A stretch of 15,099 bases of DNA from Chloroflexota bacterium (lineage in GTDB: Bacteria > Chloroflexota > Anaerolineae > Anaerolineales > Anaerolineaceae). The stretch is taken from contig JAJUJY010000111.1 in the NCBI GenBank assembly GCA_029265085.1, positions 1 to 15,099 on the forward strand, in the 5' to 3' direction. Of this stretch, positions 15,050-15,099 are shown piece by piece. The position numbers and the translations under genes were made by a program. Within the stretch, counting starts at the first letter, position 1; each line of letters begins with the position of its first letter. Below the pieces are notes generated by a model. That model had not been told where the DNA came from and made no database searches. It was given only the letters and a program-made list of their open reading frames with translations.

Positions 15050-15099
15050 TTGACCGATTCATCTTCAAAAGACCGTCCAGCTCCGCGTGCAGCGCGCGC
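15050..15099 (+). CDS. Possible 5' fragment of a divergent gene at the window edge
   Basis: From TTG 15050 the frame stays open to the end of the window (16 codons, MTDSSSKDRPAPRAAR). GGAGAGG lies about 10 bases upstream, and a TATAAT box is at 15022-15027, though without a good -35. The product cannot be judged from so short a piece. Confidence 0.3.
   Translation, partial: MTDSSSKDRPAPRAAR

Overview
The window reads as a piece of a bacterial chromosome of moderate G+C. It has several predicted lipoproteins with Thr/Pro/Ala-rich linkers, a periplasmic-type copper chaperone, a two-enzyme extracellular phosphatase, and many small transcription units separated by palindromic repeats. This combination recalls Chloroflexota of the Anaerolineae type. 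That placement is an inference from gene style, because no rRNA or other marker gene is present.

Layout. (1) Positions 2-3505 (+): the 3' part of a secreted fusion of a type I phosphodiesterase/nucleotide pyrophosphatase and a 5'-nucleotidase. A strong hairpin terminator follows, facing a convergent operon. (2) Positions 3607-5608 (-): a likely operon of TetR regulator, HemG-like flavodoxin and multipass membrane protein, with two matching TetR-type palindromes, one of them on a consensus sigma70 promoter. (3) Positions 5702-5858: one copy of a dispersed repeat module. (4) Positions 5903-6766 (-): a DUF3298-type lipoprotein. (5) Positions 7121-7829 (+): a small membrane protein overlapping an XRE-family regulator, behind a promoter with two dyads centred 21 bp apart. 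(6) Positions 7872-11441 (-): four unrelated genes (GNAT acetyltransferase, SAM methyltransferase, orphan lipoprotein, DUF4279 protein), the last three of them A+T-richer than the rest of the window. They are separated by spacers that look related to each other and resemble integron attC sites, and a good promoter lies upstream. (7) Positions 11907-13391 (-): a membrane-anchored serine hydrolase of the class C beta-lactamase fold. (8) Positions 13494-14168: an array of eight 73-74 bp hairpin-capable units with the same outer ends as the single-unit module at 5702. (9) Positions 14361-14855 (-): a PCu(A)C copper chaperone lipoprotein, and perhaps the first codons of a divergent gene at the right edge.

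How the genes fit together. The fused phosphatase could take extracellular nucleotides or nucleic-acid fragments down to nucleosides and phosphate. The TetR operon looks self-regulated. The membrane protein and XRE pair looks like a co-translated sensor/regulator unit. The strongest candidates for something undescribed are the cassette-like run at 7872-11441, with no integrase in the window, and the dispersed module whose inner hairpin unit is present once at one site and eight times at another.
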